A DNA stretch of 64,000 nt, from contig CM017556.1 of assembly GCA_007844125.1 (NCBI GenBank), forward strand, positions 23,877,277 to 23,941,276, written 5' to 3'. The first letter of the stretch is position 1. Every line of letters begins with the position of its first letter. The notes beneath the pieces were generated by a model. It was not told where the DNA came from. It searched no databases and saw only the letters and a program-made list of their open reading frames with translations. Made by a program: the position numbers and the translations under genes. Source of the DNA: Sinonovacula constricta (lineage: Eukaryota; Mollusca; Bivalvia; Cardiida; Solecurtidae). Positions 55,111 through 64,000 of this stretch are shown here, piece after piece.

Positions 55111-55446
55111 AATGCCGTCTGCACCAACGCCGAGGAGTGCCGAAAAAGCTCATTAGTCGGGGAGGTAACAGCGAAAGCTATACACACAGCGGATGTTGTA
55201 CACGAGCCAGATGACCTCGGGAGTCTGGCTAGCAGCAGGGGGACCGAGTGGCTTTGACTATTGCTCGGGCGGAATATGACAGTCTCGGGGACTTAGATAC
55301 CCGTGATTATCTCTACACAGTTTACAAAATTTGTGAGATTAGACGATTTCTGAAAGACGTATAAGAAATGTGGGGCCGAGAAAATGTGTATGTCCGGGGG
55401 GGGGGGATCCAAGGTCCCCTCGGCTCCCGGTAAATCCGGGCCTGAA

Positions 55447-55905
55447 CAGTTTATAGGCGGCATGCTATGTACATGTAACTCGATACAATAGTCAAGAGAT
55501 AGATAGTTTATAAGCTGCATGGTATGTGCGTGTATATCGATACAATAGTCAAGAGTTAGACAGTCCATAAGCTGCGTGCAATGTACATGTATATCGATAC
55601 AATAGTCAAGAGATAGACAGTTTATAAGCTGCATGCTATGTACATGTATATCGATACAGTAGTCAAAAGATAGGCAGTCCATAAGCTGCGTGCTATGTAC
55701 ATGTATATCGATACAATAGTCAGTAGATAGACTTTTATAAGCTGCATGCTATGTACGTGTATAATAGATACAATGGTTAAGAGCTAGACGATTTATAAGC
55801 TTCGCGATATGTACATGTGTATGATATAATAGTCCAGATATAGAATGTTTAATGGGTGCATGTTATATACATGTGTAGGATACAAAAGTCCAGAGATAAA
55901 ATGTT
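55447..55905 (+). repeat. 57-bp tandem repeat, ~8 copies
   Basis: The unit is ACAGTTTATAAGCTGCATGC, TATGTACATGTATATCGATA, CAATAGTCAAGAGATAG. Copies are well conserved from 55,447 to 55,720 and increasingly degraded to 55,905. It is a multiple of 3, which leaves a - strand frame open with a 19-residue repeat; probably not a protein. Confidence 0.88.
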
Positions 55906-56399
55906 TATTGATTAATAATGACTTCCGGTGAAAAATATGGCGGACGTGTTTTCTTGTTGAGGTCGATCTTATTATTTCTATCGGGATTTATATGGTGTTA
56001 AATGGTCATATCCGACGATTTATATGGTGTTAGATGGTCATATCTGATGTTTAAAGTGATCGCAAATGCTCTGTGGAATTTTGCGCAAGATGTGATGACA
56101 TTTTTCTGGGCGTTTAATACGGATTGTTGTGGTTATGGGCAATAACAAAGGAGCCAAAAAGCGCGGTAGCGATGTAATAACCCCAGCCACTGCAGATCCC
56201 AAGTGACATTCTTATGAAATGTTTACACACATACAACAACCCCTTGCCCCGGCACCGTGAGTACCAACAATTGTAGTACACCGGTAACTGCTTTTTCTTA
56301 CAGTCCAGCTGGTGTGATTGTCCATATGCTGCGTCTCCCTCTCCCCAGCAAGCTTTTGTGCCCAACTTTGCCTATCTCCTACTACGCAGACTGACATGC

Positions 56400-57200
56400 A
56401 ACAGGTCTCTTCAGCTCGTCAGAAGGCTTGAAGACGTGGATACAATTAAGACAACTGTCCACAATTCAGAATAGTATACAACAAATTAATACATGGCTTG
56501 ACAGTATGGGAACCCGCATTTCAGAGGTAGAAAAATCCATTGAATTCAAATCTACTACCTATGGCTAAGTAGAATCTACAACTAGCAATCATAATGTAGA
56601 AAGTTCGTCTTCAAAAGTCACGGTGTCAACACTAAGGTCTGACAATAAAAGCATGGAGTCGATTTAATTGGCCTCCAAATCCGTTCCATGCGGAACAATC
56701 TTCTTTTCTTTTTTTGGTATTTTTGATAAGTACGAGTTTGCCCCCCAATCTGCATTTGTCCCATCAACCGAATCACCCATGCAGTCTAATGCTCCTGAGC
56801 CTGCTGGTGAATAAATTCCCTCTACCGTTCCTCTTGCTCCGTCTCAAAACGAATGTTGCCGTGACAAAGTTTTTGCGTTTTGTGAAAATGTCAAATCCGA
56901 GACAAAATCGTTATATTGAGAGAGCACACCGCGTTGGAAAAGCTGTTCATTGTAAAACCAGGCCAATTGTTGCTAAGTTCAACACGGATTCCAAGTTAAC
57001 AGTCAATGGTGCACTGAAAAATGTAAACTTAAAAAGCACCAACTACAATGTTTCACAAGAGGTCAAAGATCGGCGAGAGCTATCGGTTATGGTTGAGGCA
57101 CGACGCCAAGGTAAGGGAGCTACACTGATACGTGACAGTTTGTACATAAATGGTGTGTTGTATAGCGAGGAACCATTCGACCAGTCTTACAGCTAGGATA
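56400..57200 (+). pseudogene. LINE ORF1 (coiled coil plus RNA-binding domain), third LINE
   Basis: A broken coiled-coil part lies near 56,450-56,560 (SIQQINTWLDSMGTRISEVE). An open frame ending at 57,195 follows, with VTKFLRFVKMSNPRQNRYIE, RAHRVGKAVHCKTRPIVAKF and ELSVMVEARRQGKGATLIRD, then SLYINGVLY. This is the L1-type ORF1 C-terminal architecture. The 56,714 start is a frame artefact; the real N-terminus is frameshifted upstream. Confidence 0.7.
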
Positions 57201-57268
57201 CACGAGGAAAGCATGGACTTTCTATAGCAGCGTGGAATGTCGAGGGTTTGAGATCTTGTTTGGATTAT
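57200..57268 (+). pseudogene. Start of the third LINE's ORF2 (endonuclease), interrupted
   Basis: LSIAAWNVEGLRSCLDY is the start of an APE-type endonuclease (W-N-x-x-G-L). The frame is broken by the LTR element beginning at 57,269 and picks up again at about 61,277. Confidence 0.65.
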
Positions 57269-57400
57269 TGTTACCCAGGCTTCATTATTATCATTATTAT
57301 TGTATGACTCCATCCCAAAGTTCAATTCTTTGCTAAGAGAAATTGGAATAGTAGAGAAAGAGTTAATGCTGGAGAAAACTGCTCGAGCAAGAAGATACAC

Positions 57401-57673
57401 TTGAACCCAGTAAGTGTCAGCAATGATGATCACTTCAGTAAGTTGGAGACTGCTTTAGAGATAGGAGATGTAGAAAAGCGACTAGAAGCCAAGTACGAGT
57501 CTAAGTTAGACCAGATTTTGAAGCGATTAGTCAGTGCTGGGCAAGGCATCAACATATCAAACGCCACAGCCCAGGAACCAACCCAACGAACTCACTTTAA
57601 TAGCTGTAGAGGTAGGGGAGGTTGGTATAATCGTAACAGTTACTCTGCAGAAAATAGAGGGCAGCCAAAATAG
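57401..57673 (+). pseudogene. Ty3/gypsy gag C-terminus
   Basis: VEKRLEAKYESKLDQILKRL forms a coiled coil. The frame ends in a Gly/Arg-rich tail (RGRGGWYNRNSY) instead of a zinc knuckle. Confidence 0.55.
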
Positions 57674-58415
57674 TTACCACCTCACTTGTTGACCAGACTG
57701 ATTTTGGTGACTCCGATGGTCCGGCTAATGATTTACTTTCAAGATTAGTTGGAGAATCGAACCAGAGTAGGGTAGTAATAAAGCAGAACAGAGAATTTGT
57801 TTGTTTGATTGATACCGGTTCCATGGTTTCAGTCATAAACGAAACTTCTCTACATGCTTTTACAGAACATCCAAAAGTACTACCACTGAACAAGTTAGGA
57901 TTAGAAATTTCATTGGCAAATGGAGCAAAACTGGACTATATTGGATATATATAGTGCAATTTATTAGTTCTGTTTTTTATTTTAATGTAAATGTTCCAAT
58001 TTTAGTGACTCCAGTTAACCGATTCTCACAATCATGCCCGGTTATCATAGGAACCAATGTAATAAGACAATTTAGGGATACGTTTGATTCATCAGATTTG
58101 CCATTAGAATGGAAAACTGCGGTCAACAGTTTGACATGCCAGTCCATTTCTGCTACACTTCATGGCAACAAGTCTTACAAACTGGGTCCAAACCAGACAA
58201 CAACTCTGACATGTGTTGTCAGAAATGTTGCTCATGGTATTTCCCATGTAGTTAGAGAGAATCCAGACAGTGGTACGCCAGGTTACATTGTTTGTCCAAA
58301 TCTTGTTAAGATGCAGCAATCTGGATCTTTTACCAGAATTGTTGTCAAGGTCTGCAATATGACTGCAAAGCCAATAACAATACATCTAAAAACTACTGTT
58401 TGCCAACTCACATAA
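57674..58415 (+). pseudogene. Ty3/gypsy aspartic protease and linker
   Basis: FVCLIDTGSMVSVIN contains the D-T-G-S active site of retropepsins. A stop at about 57,952 is followed by a frame with CPVIIGTNVIRQF, the usual (I/L)-(I/L)-G protease flap/C-terminal motif, leading to the RT. Confidence 0.7.
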
Positions 58416-58529
58416 GTTGATGTGATTGACAGTTTAGCCCCAGAGTTGCCTAACTCAAAGTCCAAGGATGCTAAAAGCAATGAACCAGGAAGGATGCCTA
58501 TATGCTTCCTAGGTTCGATGATATGACTC

Positions 58530-59060
58530 TCTAGGCTCTACGATGTTTTCAAAACTTGATCTAAGATCGGGTTACTGGAATGTGAAAATGGAGGGAAAAC
58601 AATTTTTTAGTCGGAAACATGGGTTTCTATGAATGGACTCGCATGGGATTTGGACTTACTAATGCTTGTGCCACATTTCAGCGTTTGGTTGAATGTACAA
58701 TGGATGATCTACACATGCGGGAATGTTTTGTGTTCATAGACGATATCCTCATTTTCTCAAGAAACTTTGATGAACATGTCAGACGATAAGAAGCTGTGTT
58801 TTCTAAATTGTCGGAACAAGGTCTCAAGTTAAAACCCTCAAAGTGTGAACTTTTCATGTCATCTGTATCATATCTGGGACATACCATATCTTCTGCTGGC
58901 ATCCACACAGATCCAGAGAAGACATAAGCCATTAAGAAGTGGCCAGTGCCTAAAAATATTAAGAAAGTGCGTCATTTCCTTGGTTTTTCTGGTTACTTTT
59001 GTGGAAACTTTGCAATCATAGATGAGCCTTAAAACAAAATGCTTGAAGGTCATTGTAATG
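58530..59060 (+). pseudogene. Ty3/gypsy reverse transcriptase remnant
   Basis: KLDLRSGYWNVKMEGKQFF, GFGLTNACATFQRLVEC, then FVFIDDILIFSRNF (catalytic F-x-D-D) and GLKLKPSKCELF, with VRHFLGFSGYF. The RT N-terminal fingers are deleted and stops occur near 58,790 and 58,927. Confidence 0.85.
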
Positions 59061-59129
59061 GTAAAGTGGTCAAGAAGAAGTCAAAGAAACGTCGGGAATG
59101 TCCTACAAAGTGGATTTGAGCTTCAGACT

Positions 59130-60464
59130 AACAAACAGCTTCCAATACTCTTGTCGATAAGTTGACCAATGCACCGGTATTAGCTTTTGCCGACTATAAA
59201 AAATCATTTACATGCACACTGATAGTTCTGGCACTGGTGTAGCAGTGTGTTGTGTAGCAGCATTAGCTAATTTCAATTTCACCCTTAAGCACAGGGCAGG
59301 AAAGTTGAACGCGGATGCTGACAGCCTGTCACGCACACCCGGCATTTCCAGAGACCACAAATGCTATTTGTACAGCCGCTACAGCTAACGTGCCCTTGGC
59401 ACGTGTGTTAAACGCTGAATGTCTGCCTCCTTCGGCCAAGGAGGTTAAGAATCAGTATGATAGCTTTCGGAAGGTCAACTGATACCCTATAGAAACCAAA
59501 CCGCGCAAACCACTGCTAAAGCACTCCACGATTTCTTCTTCAGATATTACTCATTTCCTGAAAAATTGCACAGTGACCAAGGCAGGAATTTCGAAAGTAA
59601 GGTTATTTGTCAGCTTTGCAAGCTAGCTGGCACTGAAAAAACACGTACTACACCGTACCATGCTCAGTCTAACCCATCTGAACGAACGTTTCAATCAGAC
59701 AATTTTGAAAATGCTCGGAACTCGAGAAGTTGACCAAAACGTTGACTGGAAAACTTAACTTGTTTAAGCATACAATGCTACAAGAAGTGATGCAACTGGG
59801 TTCTGTCCCAATTACCTTATGTTTGGTTGGCATCTCAGGCTTGCTATTGATGCATATCTTGGCACTGGTTCTAAAATGAATCACACTGATCCACAAACTT
59901 ATGCTTCAAAACTTACAAGCAGATTGCAGTATGCTTACAAGTTGGCAGCTGATGAGTCTGCAAAACAAGGAGCTTAAGGAAAGTTGTACTACGATCGGCG
60001 GGCCAAGGCATCTTTGCTTAAGGTCGGCGACCCGGTTTATGATGTGCAACGGAAAGGATGGGCAGGGCAAGATTCGAACCTTGCGCCGCAACATGTTGTT
60101 GCAGGTCAATGCCCTGCCAACTGATCCAGCCCCGCCTGAACTTTATAAAGAAACTAGACCTAGGAGAAAGCATGATAATTGTTCTCACGTAGGACCAGAG
60201 TCTGATTCTGATTCTATCTTAAGCTCAGAGATTTATGTTATTCCTCAGAGACGTAAATTGTATAACCACAACTGGGGTTGCTCTAATCCTACCCTGTCTA
60301 GTGATAATGCAAGTAGTGATATTACACGCGGTTCGGTGGAATTCGCTGCTGATCGCTCTCATTTACCCTCACTGTCTCTCAAGGATCAAACTCATAACCT
60401 CTCTAGCAATCAAGCAGTCCAACACATATATGCCCAGATATATTTTGTATCAAATGTTGGGTGA
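59130..60464 (+). pseudogene. Ty3/gypsy RNase H remnant, integrase and C-terminal region
   Basis: Short RNase H pieces (LTNAPVLAFADY; FTLKHRAGKLNADADSLSR-like text, diverged) are followed by integrase blocks such as [13 protein letters not shown]. Further on come YYDRRAKASLLKVGDPVY and GKIRTLRRNMLLQVNALPTD, the usual integrase C-terminal module. The last 187-codon frame (59,901-60,464) runs beyond this into an unassigned Ser/Asp-rich tail. Confidence 0.7.
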
Positions 60465-60666
60465 CAATATACTGCTTGATTAGTTGCAGTTATGGATTTA
60501 TAGATTTATTCATTTGACTTTATAGTACTGTTATGTTTGTTAAAAAAAGCAGGCCAATTATTTTTAGGTTTTACAACTATTGAGCCAAGTATATGTGAAG
60601 GATGTTGCTACTAGTTGTAATGAATCCTGATGATTGATGTTAAAAAGCCAGGAGTCATTTCCCTCC

Positions 60667-60678
60667 TGGGAGGGAGTA
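60667..60678 (+). other. Polypurine tract before the 3' LTR
   Basis: GGGAGGGAGTA directly precedes the TGTTACCC start of the LTR, as expected for plus-strand priming in LTR retrotransposons. Confidence 0.65.
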
Positions 60679-61276
60679 TGTTACCCAGGCTTCATTATTA
60701 TCATTATTATTATGATGTATCTTTATTGTTTATTTTTATGATGTATCTGTTTGTCCTAGTTAGTAACACTTTAGTGTGAGTGGTCAGTTATGTTTTGTCC
60801 AGTAATCTGTGTCCAGTCTGGTATGTCCAGTCTCTGTCCACTGTGTCTTGTCTGTACTGTCTTGAGTGAGTAGTGTGGAATGGAACTGGTTTGGTAACTT
60901 ATCTTTCTACACAGATCATAACAATCTAAAAATACTAACCAATCAGCATGCATACTTCTTTTCAGTCTCAGAACTAACATCTTAATTAAACTTCACTTCG
61001 GGTTAGGTCTTCGACCATTAAGCATATGTTTTGCTAAAGATTCAAATTATTAAAGTTTGTATACTTTAATAACCGCTTCCCGGTTTGGTTTGTTTAACGC
61101 GTTAATTCAAGTGAGTTTTATTGCAAATTTGATGTTGGCTTTATATGACCTACATTAATAACAACTATTGACTTGATATATATATATAAACCATTTCGTT
61201 TTAAACCAATCTTGACGTAAATAAAAAACAATTCGACCTGAACCGGAACTGTTATTTTTATAAACTCCGTTTAACA
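60679..61276 (+). repeat. 3' LTR, ~598 bp
   Basis: It begins TGTTACCC and ends GTTTAACA, giving the short TGTTA/TAACA inverted ends typical of LTRs. Its first ~33 bp match the 57,269 end of the element. The right boundary is inferred from the inverted end and from resumption of LINE endonuclease sequence directly after it. Confidence 0.7.
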
Positions 61277-61934
61277 TGATGATGACTTTCTTATTTTTTG
61301 AAGCGAGACTTGGGAAATGCGTGATGAATATTGAGTATTAGAGGGATTGAGTCTATAGCGGTTTCACGTGCCGAGATCGTTAACAGCAAACGAGCTCATG
61401 GTGGAGTCTCGCTGTATTATAAGCCTTCTGTAAAACATAGGTTTACTGTTGAGAAAGTTGACGAAAGCGGATTTATTTGGCTGAAGTTCCGAAAGCATTT
61501 TTGCATTCAACGAATGATATTTATATATGTTTCTGTTATATCCCACCCGTAAGTAGTCCATCTTTTTGTCTCATACTTCTGGGTTTTACGAACAATTAGA
61601 ATCCGATGAAAGGTTATTTAGTGCCTCTGGCCATGTTACTGTACTTGGAGACTTGAATGCCCGTTGTGGCATAAAACTTGCCTTTCACGAACATACTGAT
61701 GAAGACGATTATAGCGATCTTGTTAACAATGACGAGATTTATAACTATGATTTACCAGCCAGATGCTCTTTGGACAAGTCAGTTAACTCTTTGGGCAACA
61801 CGCTTATAGACTTATGTTTGTGTAGTGGCCTTAGGATTGTCAATGGACGAGTAGGAGATTATTTGGACGTGGGTTCATTTACTTACATGTCGTCGCCCGT
61901 TGACAGTGTTATTGACTATATTTCATGCTCTTAA
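61277..61934 (+). pseudogene. Third LINE's ORF2 endonuclease, continued
   Basis: DDDFLIF, then ETWEMRDEY (61,306-61,332), IESIAVSRAEIVNSKRAHGG and VSLYYKPSVKHRF, IFIYVSVISHP, then HVTVLGDLNARCG and LIDLCLCSGLRIVNGR. These are the E-T-W, G-G-V, and G-D-x-N-A-R signatures of APE-type LINE endonucleases. Stops and frameshifts are present; RT is missing. Confidence 0.8.
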
Positions 61935-62196
61935 TAGTTGTTTTCCCTGATAACGAATTTTACAGTTCATGAATTGCAGGTGTAACTTACACCCCAATAC
62001 AACCTTATTTTTTATTGATGCAGAAAGTTTAGATTATGATTCATTTTCTATTGATCAAATTAGTAAATTTATTTATGATGCAACTAAAACAGACGTTTTA
62101 TAGGAAATGATAAGTAGGTAATGTTGATATTTTAAACTCAATCGTAGATAAAGTATTTTATTATTCAACGTCTGTTGATGAAGTGGTAAATGAGCT

Positions 62197-62360
62197 TTAA
62201 AGGCGGTTACTGTCGGGTTTGCTCTTTTCGTTAAATGACTCATCACAAATTTGTTCTTACTTTTCGCTTGGCTTGCATGTGAAATACCTTTGTTTTGTGC
62301 CTTTTCTGAGTTTGGTATATGTTGCAATGCTCATAGGACGTTGTCATATATTCTTATTCA
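62197..62360 (+). repeat. LINE 3'-part direct repeat, copy 1
   Basis: AGGCGGTTACTGTCGGGTTT, GCTCTTTTCGTTAAATGACT, TTCGCTTGGCTTGCATGTGA, TTTGGTATATGTTGCAATGC. About 96% identical by eye to 62,848-63,011. Confidence 0.85.
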
Positions 62361-62756
62361 TGATCACAACAATGTTACTTGTGCAGTGTGGCGGTCGTAA
62401 AAAATCTTCCCGTGCATGTAATCTATGTTGTCATTTAATTCATCCTATAAGGATTGTTACGTGTATTTGCTTTGATGGACATTGGACTTTGGTTCTTCAA
62501 TTCCATCTTCACATGAACAGGATGCTACAACCATTTATTCGTCTCTGGTCATTTTTGTTCATTATTCAGAAGTTATTGTTATTTTATTGTCAACCATTTT
62601 TGTGTAGTTTTTCAAATCGAAATAATACCATATTCTTTTCTAAACACTATGTAGACATTATATTTCAATGACGTCACTACTTTCGTCATAATTTTTAGAG
62701 AATATCAGCGCTTGGACATTTTGTATTCAAGATCGTTTTTTCTTTTCATTGCTTGC

Positions 62757-63011
62757 ATTTGAGAAACTCGTCAGGAAGTGCGAGGTTAGAGCTCTGTAAA
62801 ACCGGTTTAAGCACCCCAGGCGGTCCATATTGCCGACTGACCGTTCAAAGGCGGTAACTGTCGGGTTTGCTCTTTTCGTTAAATGACTCATCACAAATTT
62901 GTTCTTACTTTTCGCTTGTCTTGCATGTGAAATACCTTTGTTCTGTGCCTTTTCGGAGTTTGGTATATGTTGCAATGCTCATAGGACTTTGTCATATATT
63001 CTTATTCGAGT
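62757..63011 (+). repeat. LINE 3'-part repeat, copy 2, with conserved box
   Basis: Begins GGAAGTGCGAGGTTAGAGC, GTTTAAGCACCCCAGG, TTGCCGACTGACCGTTC, AAAGGCGGTAACTG, then the same 164 bp as copy 1. The first ~90 bp are also found at 50,968-51,055 in the L1-like element. Confidence 0.8.
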
Positions 63012-63059
63012 AAACTGTTTTATTTTGTCATCGTTTGGTAAATCTTATACCATTGTTAA

Positions 63060-63420
63060 AGGTTCATTCAAAAATAGTAGAAAAGCTAAATGTGAATGAT
63101 TTGATCAAAGATGTAAGTCTGCACGTCAGGATTCTTGAAACGCTAGTAAACAATACAAAAAGTACAAATCAAACGAACACTTATTATTTGTTAAAGCTAA
63201 GCTTAAAGACTACAAATCTATTATTCGAAAATCGAAAGTTGCATTTGATATTAAACAAAAACAAGAACTTCATAAGTTATCTAAAACAGACCCAAACAAG
63301 TTTTGGGGTGAACTAAAGAAAGTTAAAAAAAACAACAACAAAAAACACACAAACAATAAATCAAAATTTTTATTTATTTTTTGGATCATTTTAAAAGTAT
63401 ATTTTCTAATAAAATCTGTC
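63060..63420 (+). pseudogene. LINE ORF2 linker fragment
   Basis: In the frame read from about 63,150: KLKDYKSIIRKSKVAFDIKQ, KQELHKLSKTDPNKFWGELK, then DHFKSIFSNKI near 63,385. This is the endonuclease-RT linker typical of LINEs. It stops before any RT and is followed by a new LINE 5' part. Confidence 0.7.
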
Positions 63421-63489
63421 AACGGACAGCTAGGCTAATCACGGTGAACATGGTGCACGGAGGACGGGAGAAGCCTAGGGCAAGGGCAG

Positions 63490-64000
63490 TCGGCAGTTGA
63501 AAATACTTCAGTGGAATGTACACGGACTGTTTTCTAAACTTAAGGATGAAGACTTTCTTTACACTTTTCGTGACTATGACTTTATGCTATTTTTAGAAAC
63601 GTGGCATACTCGATATAGTGACGTAACCATACCTGGTTATGAATATTTTAATTGTTATAGATCACGATCGAATAAGTAAGCTAAACGGCAAAGCGGAGGA
63701 ATAATTATATACTATAAAACATTGCTGACTTATTACATAGAACTTATAAAAAATAACAATGGATTCTTGTGGTTTAAAATTTAAAAAAGAACTTTTTGAT
63801 CAATGCACTGACGGTTTATTGTTTTGTGTTACCTACATACCACCGGAAGACTCTACAGTATTTAGAAATGCCACGCCCGACTTACTTGAATTTGATTTCT
63901 TAGTAGCAATAGGCGATATCTTACAATATTGTGATAAAGGCAGACTTTTTATTGCAGGATATTTTAATGCAAGAGTTAACGATTGTACTGATGGTGTATA
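63490..64000 (+). pseudogene. LINE endonuclease (5' part), runs off the window
   Basis: LKILQWNVHGLFSKLKDEDF, YDFMLFLETWHTRYSD, then SGGIIIYYK, FCVTYIPPEDS and FIAGYFNARVNDCTDGV. These are the W-N-x-x-G-L, E-T-W, G-G-I, Y-x-P-P and G-D-x-N-A-R blocks of APE-type LINE endonucleases, with D replaced by Y in the last. At least one stop (63,677) and a frameshift are present; RT would lie beyond 64,000. Confidence 0.8.

Larger units (their letters stand above)
57269..61276 (+). mobile_element. Decayed Ty3/gypsy-type LTR retrotransposon
   Basis: It starts TGTTACCCAGGCTTCATTAT at 57,269 and carries gag, protease, RT, RNase H and integrase remnants in order. It ends with an LTR at 60,679-61,276. The left LTR is reduced to about 35 bp, probably by deletion from its ATT-rich segment into the interior. 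Many stops and frameshifts, RT partly deleted; inactive. No clean target-site duplication was found. Confidence 0.8.

Noticed and set aside
55293..55682. A 129-codon minus-strand frame with a 19-residue repeat
   Set aside because: Explained by the 57-bp tandem unit being a multiple of 3; it runs into unrelated G-rich sequence.
60042..60125. A tRNA-like sequence on the minus strand with a GGTTCGAATC B box
   Set aside because: The same bases encode the integrase C-terminal text of the Ty3/gypsy element (VYDVQRK..., GKIRTLRRN) in the + strand. The tRNA look is most likely coincidence, and the acceptor stem does not form.

Overview
The window looks like nuclear DNA of an invertebrate, most likely a mollusc (bivalve). 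This is inferred from AT-rich intergenic sequence, a multi-exon gene with 0.4-4.4 kb introns, several tRNA-derived SINE families, non-LTR retrotransposons, a Ty3-type LTR element, foldback/MITE-like elements and long minisatellites. I see no operons, ribosome binding sites or CRISPR arrays. Species assignment is inference.

Layout. 1-1,250: 3' end of a non-LTR retrotransposon, then a 90-bp tandem repeat and a degenerate ~125-bp spaced motif. 2,258-5,195: a 24-bp minisatellite. 5,200-16,600: AT-rich DNA without a recognisable gene, carrying microsatellites, SINEs, a Tigger-like non-autonomous DNA transposon (12,794-13,517) and one MITE-like element. 16,637-35,580: the only host gene I can support, ten coding exons on the + strand with fully compatible splice phases, about 1,209 aa. 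38,100-46,893: an 8.8-kb minisatellite with a 34-bp unit. 46,896-64,000: a graveyard of retrotransposons. It holds an L1-like LINE inserted into a 40-bp tandem array, a second LINE on the - strand, a 57-bp array, a third LINE interrupted by a decayed Ty3/gypsy element, and two further LINE fragments.

The host gene. The predicted protein starts with an N-myristoylation-type motif and a proline/serine-rich disordered region. A kyphoscoliosis-peptidase (KY) type transglutaminase-like domain follows, in which all three catalytic positions appear substituted, and then the KY C-terminal region. It continues into a helical segment and a stretch that reads like the microtubule-binding domain of a dynein heavy chain stalk, and ends in a basic Lys/Thr/Ser-rich tail. 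A membrane-anchored KY pseudoenzyme fused to a dynein-type microtubule-binding module is the most interesting item here. Its introns carry MITEs, SINEs and a 2.4-kb 43-bp minisatellite that begins about 10 bp after an exon-intron junction.

The other notable signals are structural: a LINE with a 12-bp target-site duplication splitting a tandem array, a MITE-like family with matching TTAA-flanked ends in six places, a 69-bp A-tailed insertion nested in a SINE, and a sequence box shared by the 3' parts of separate LINEs.
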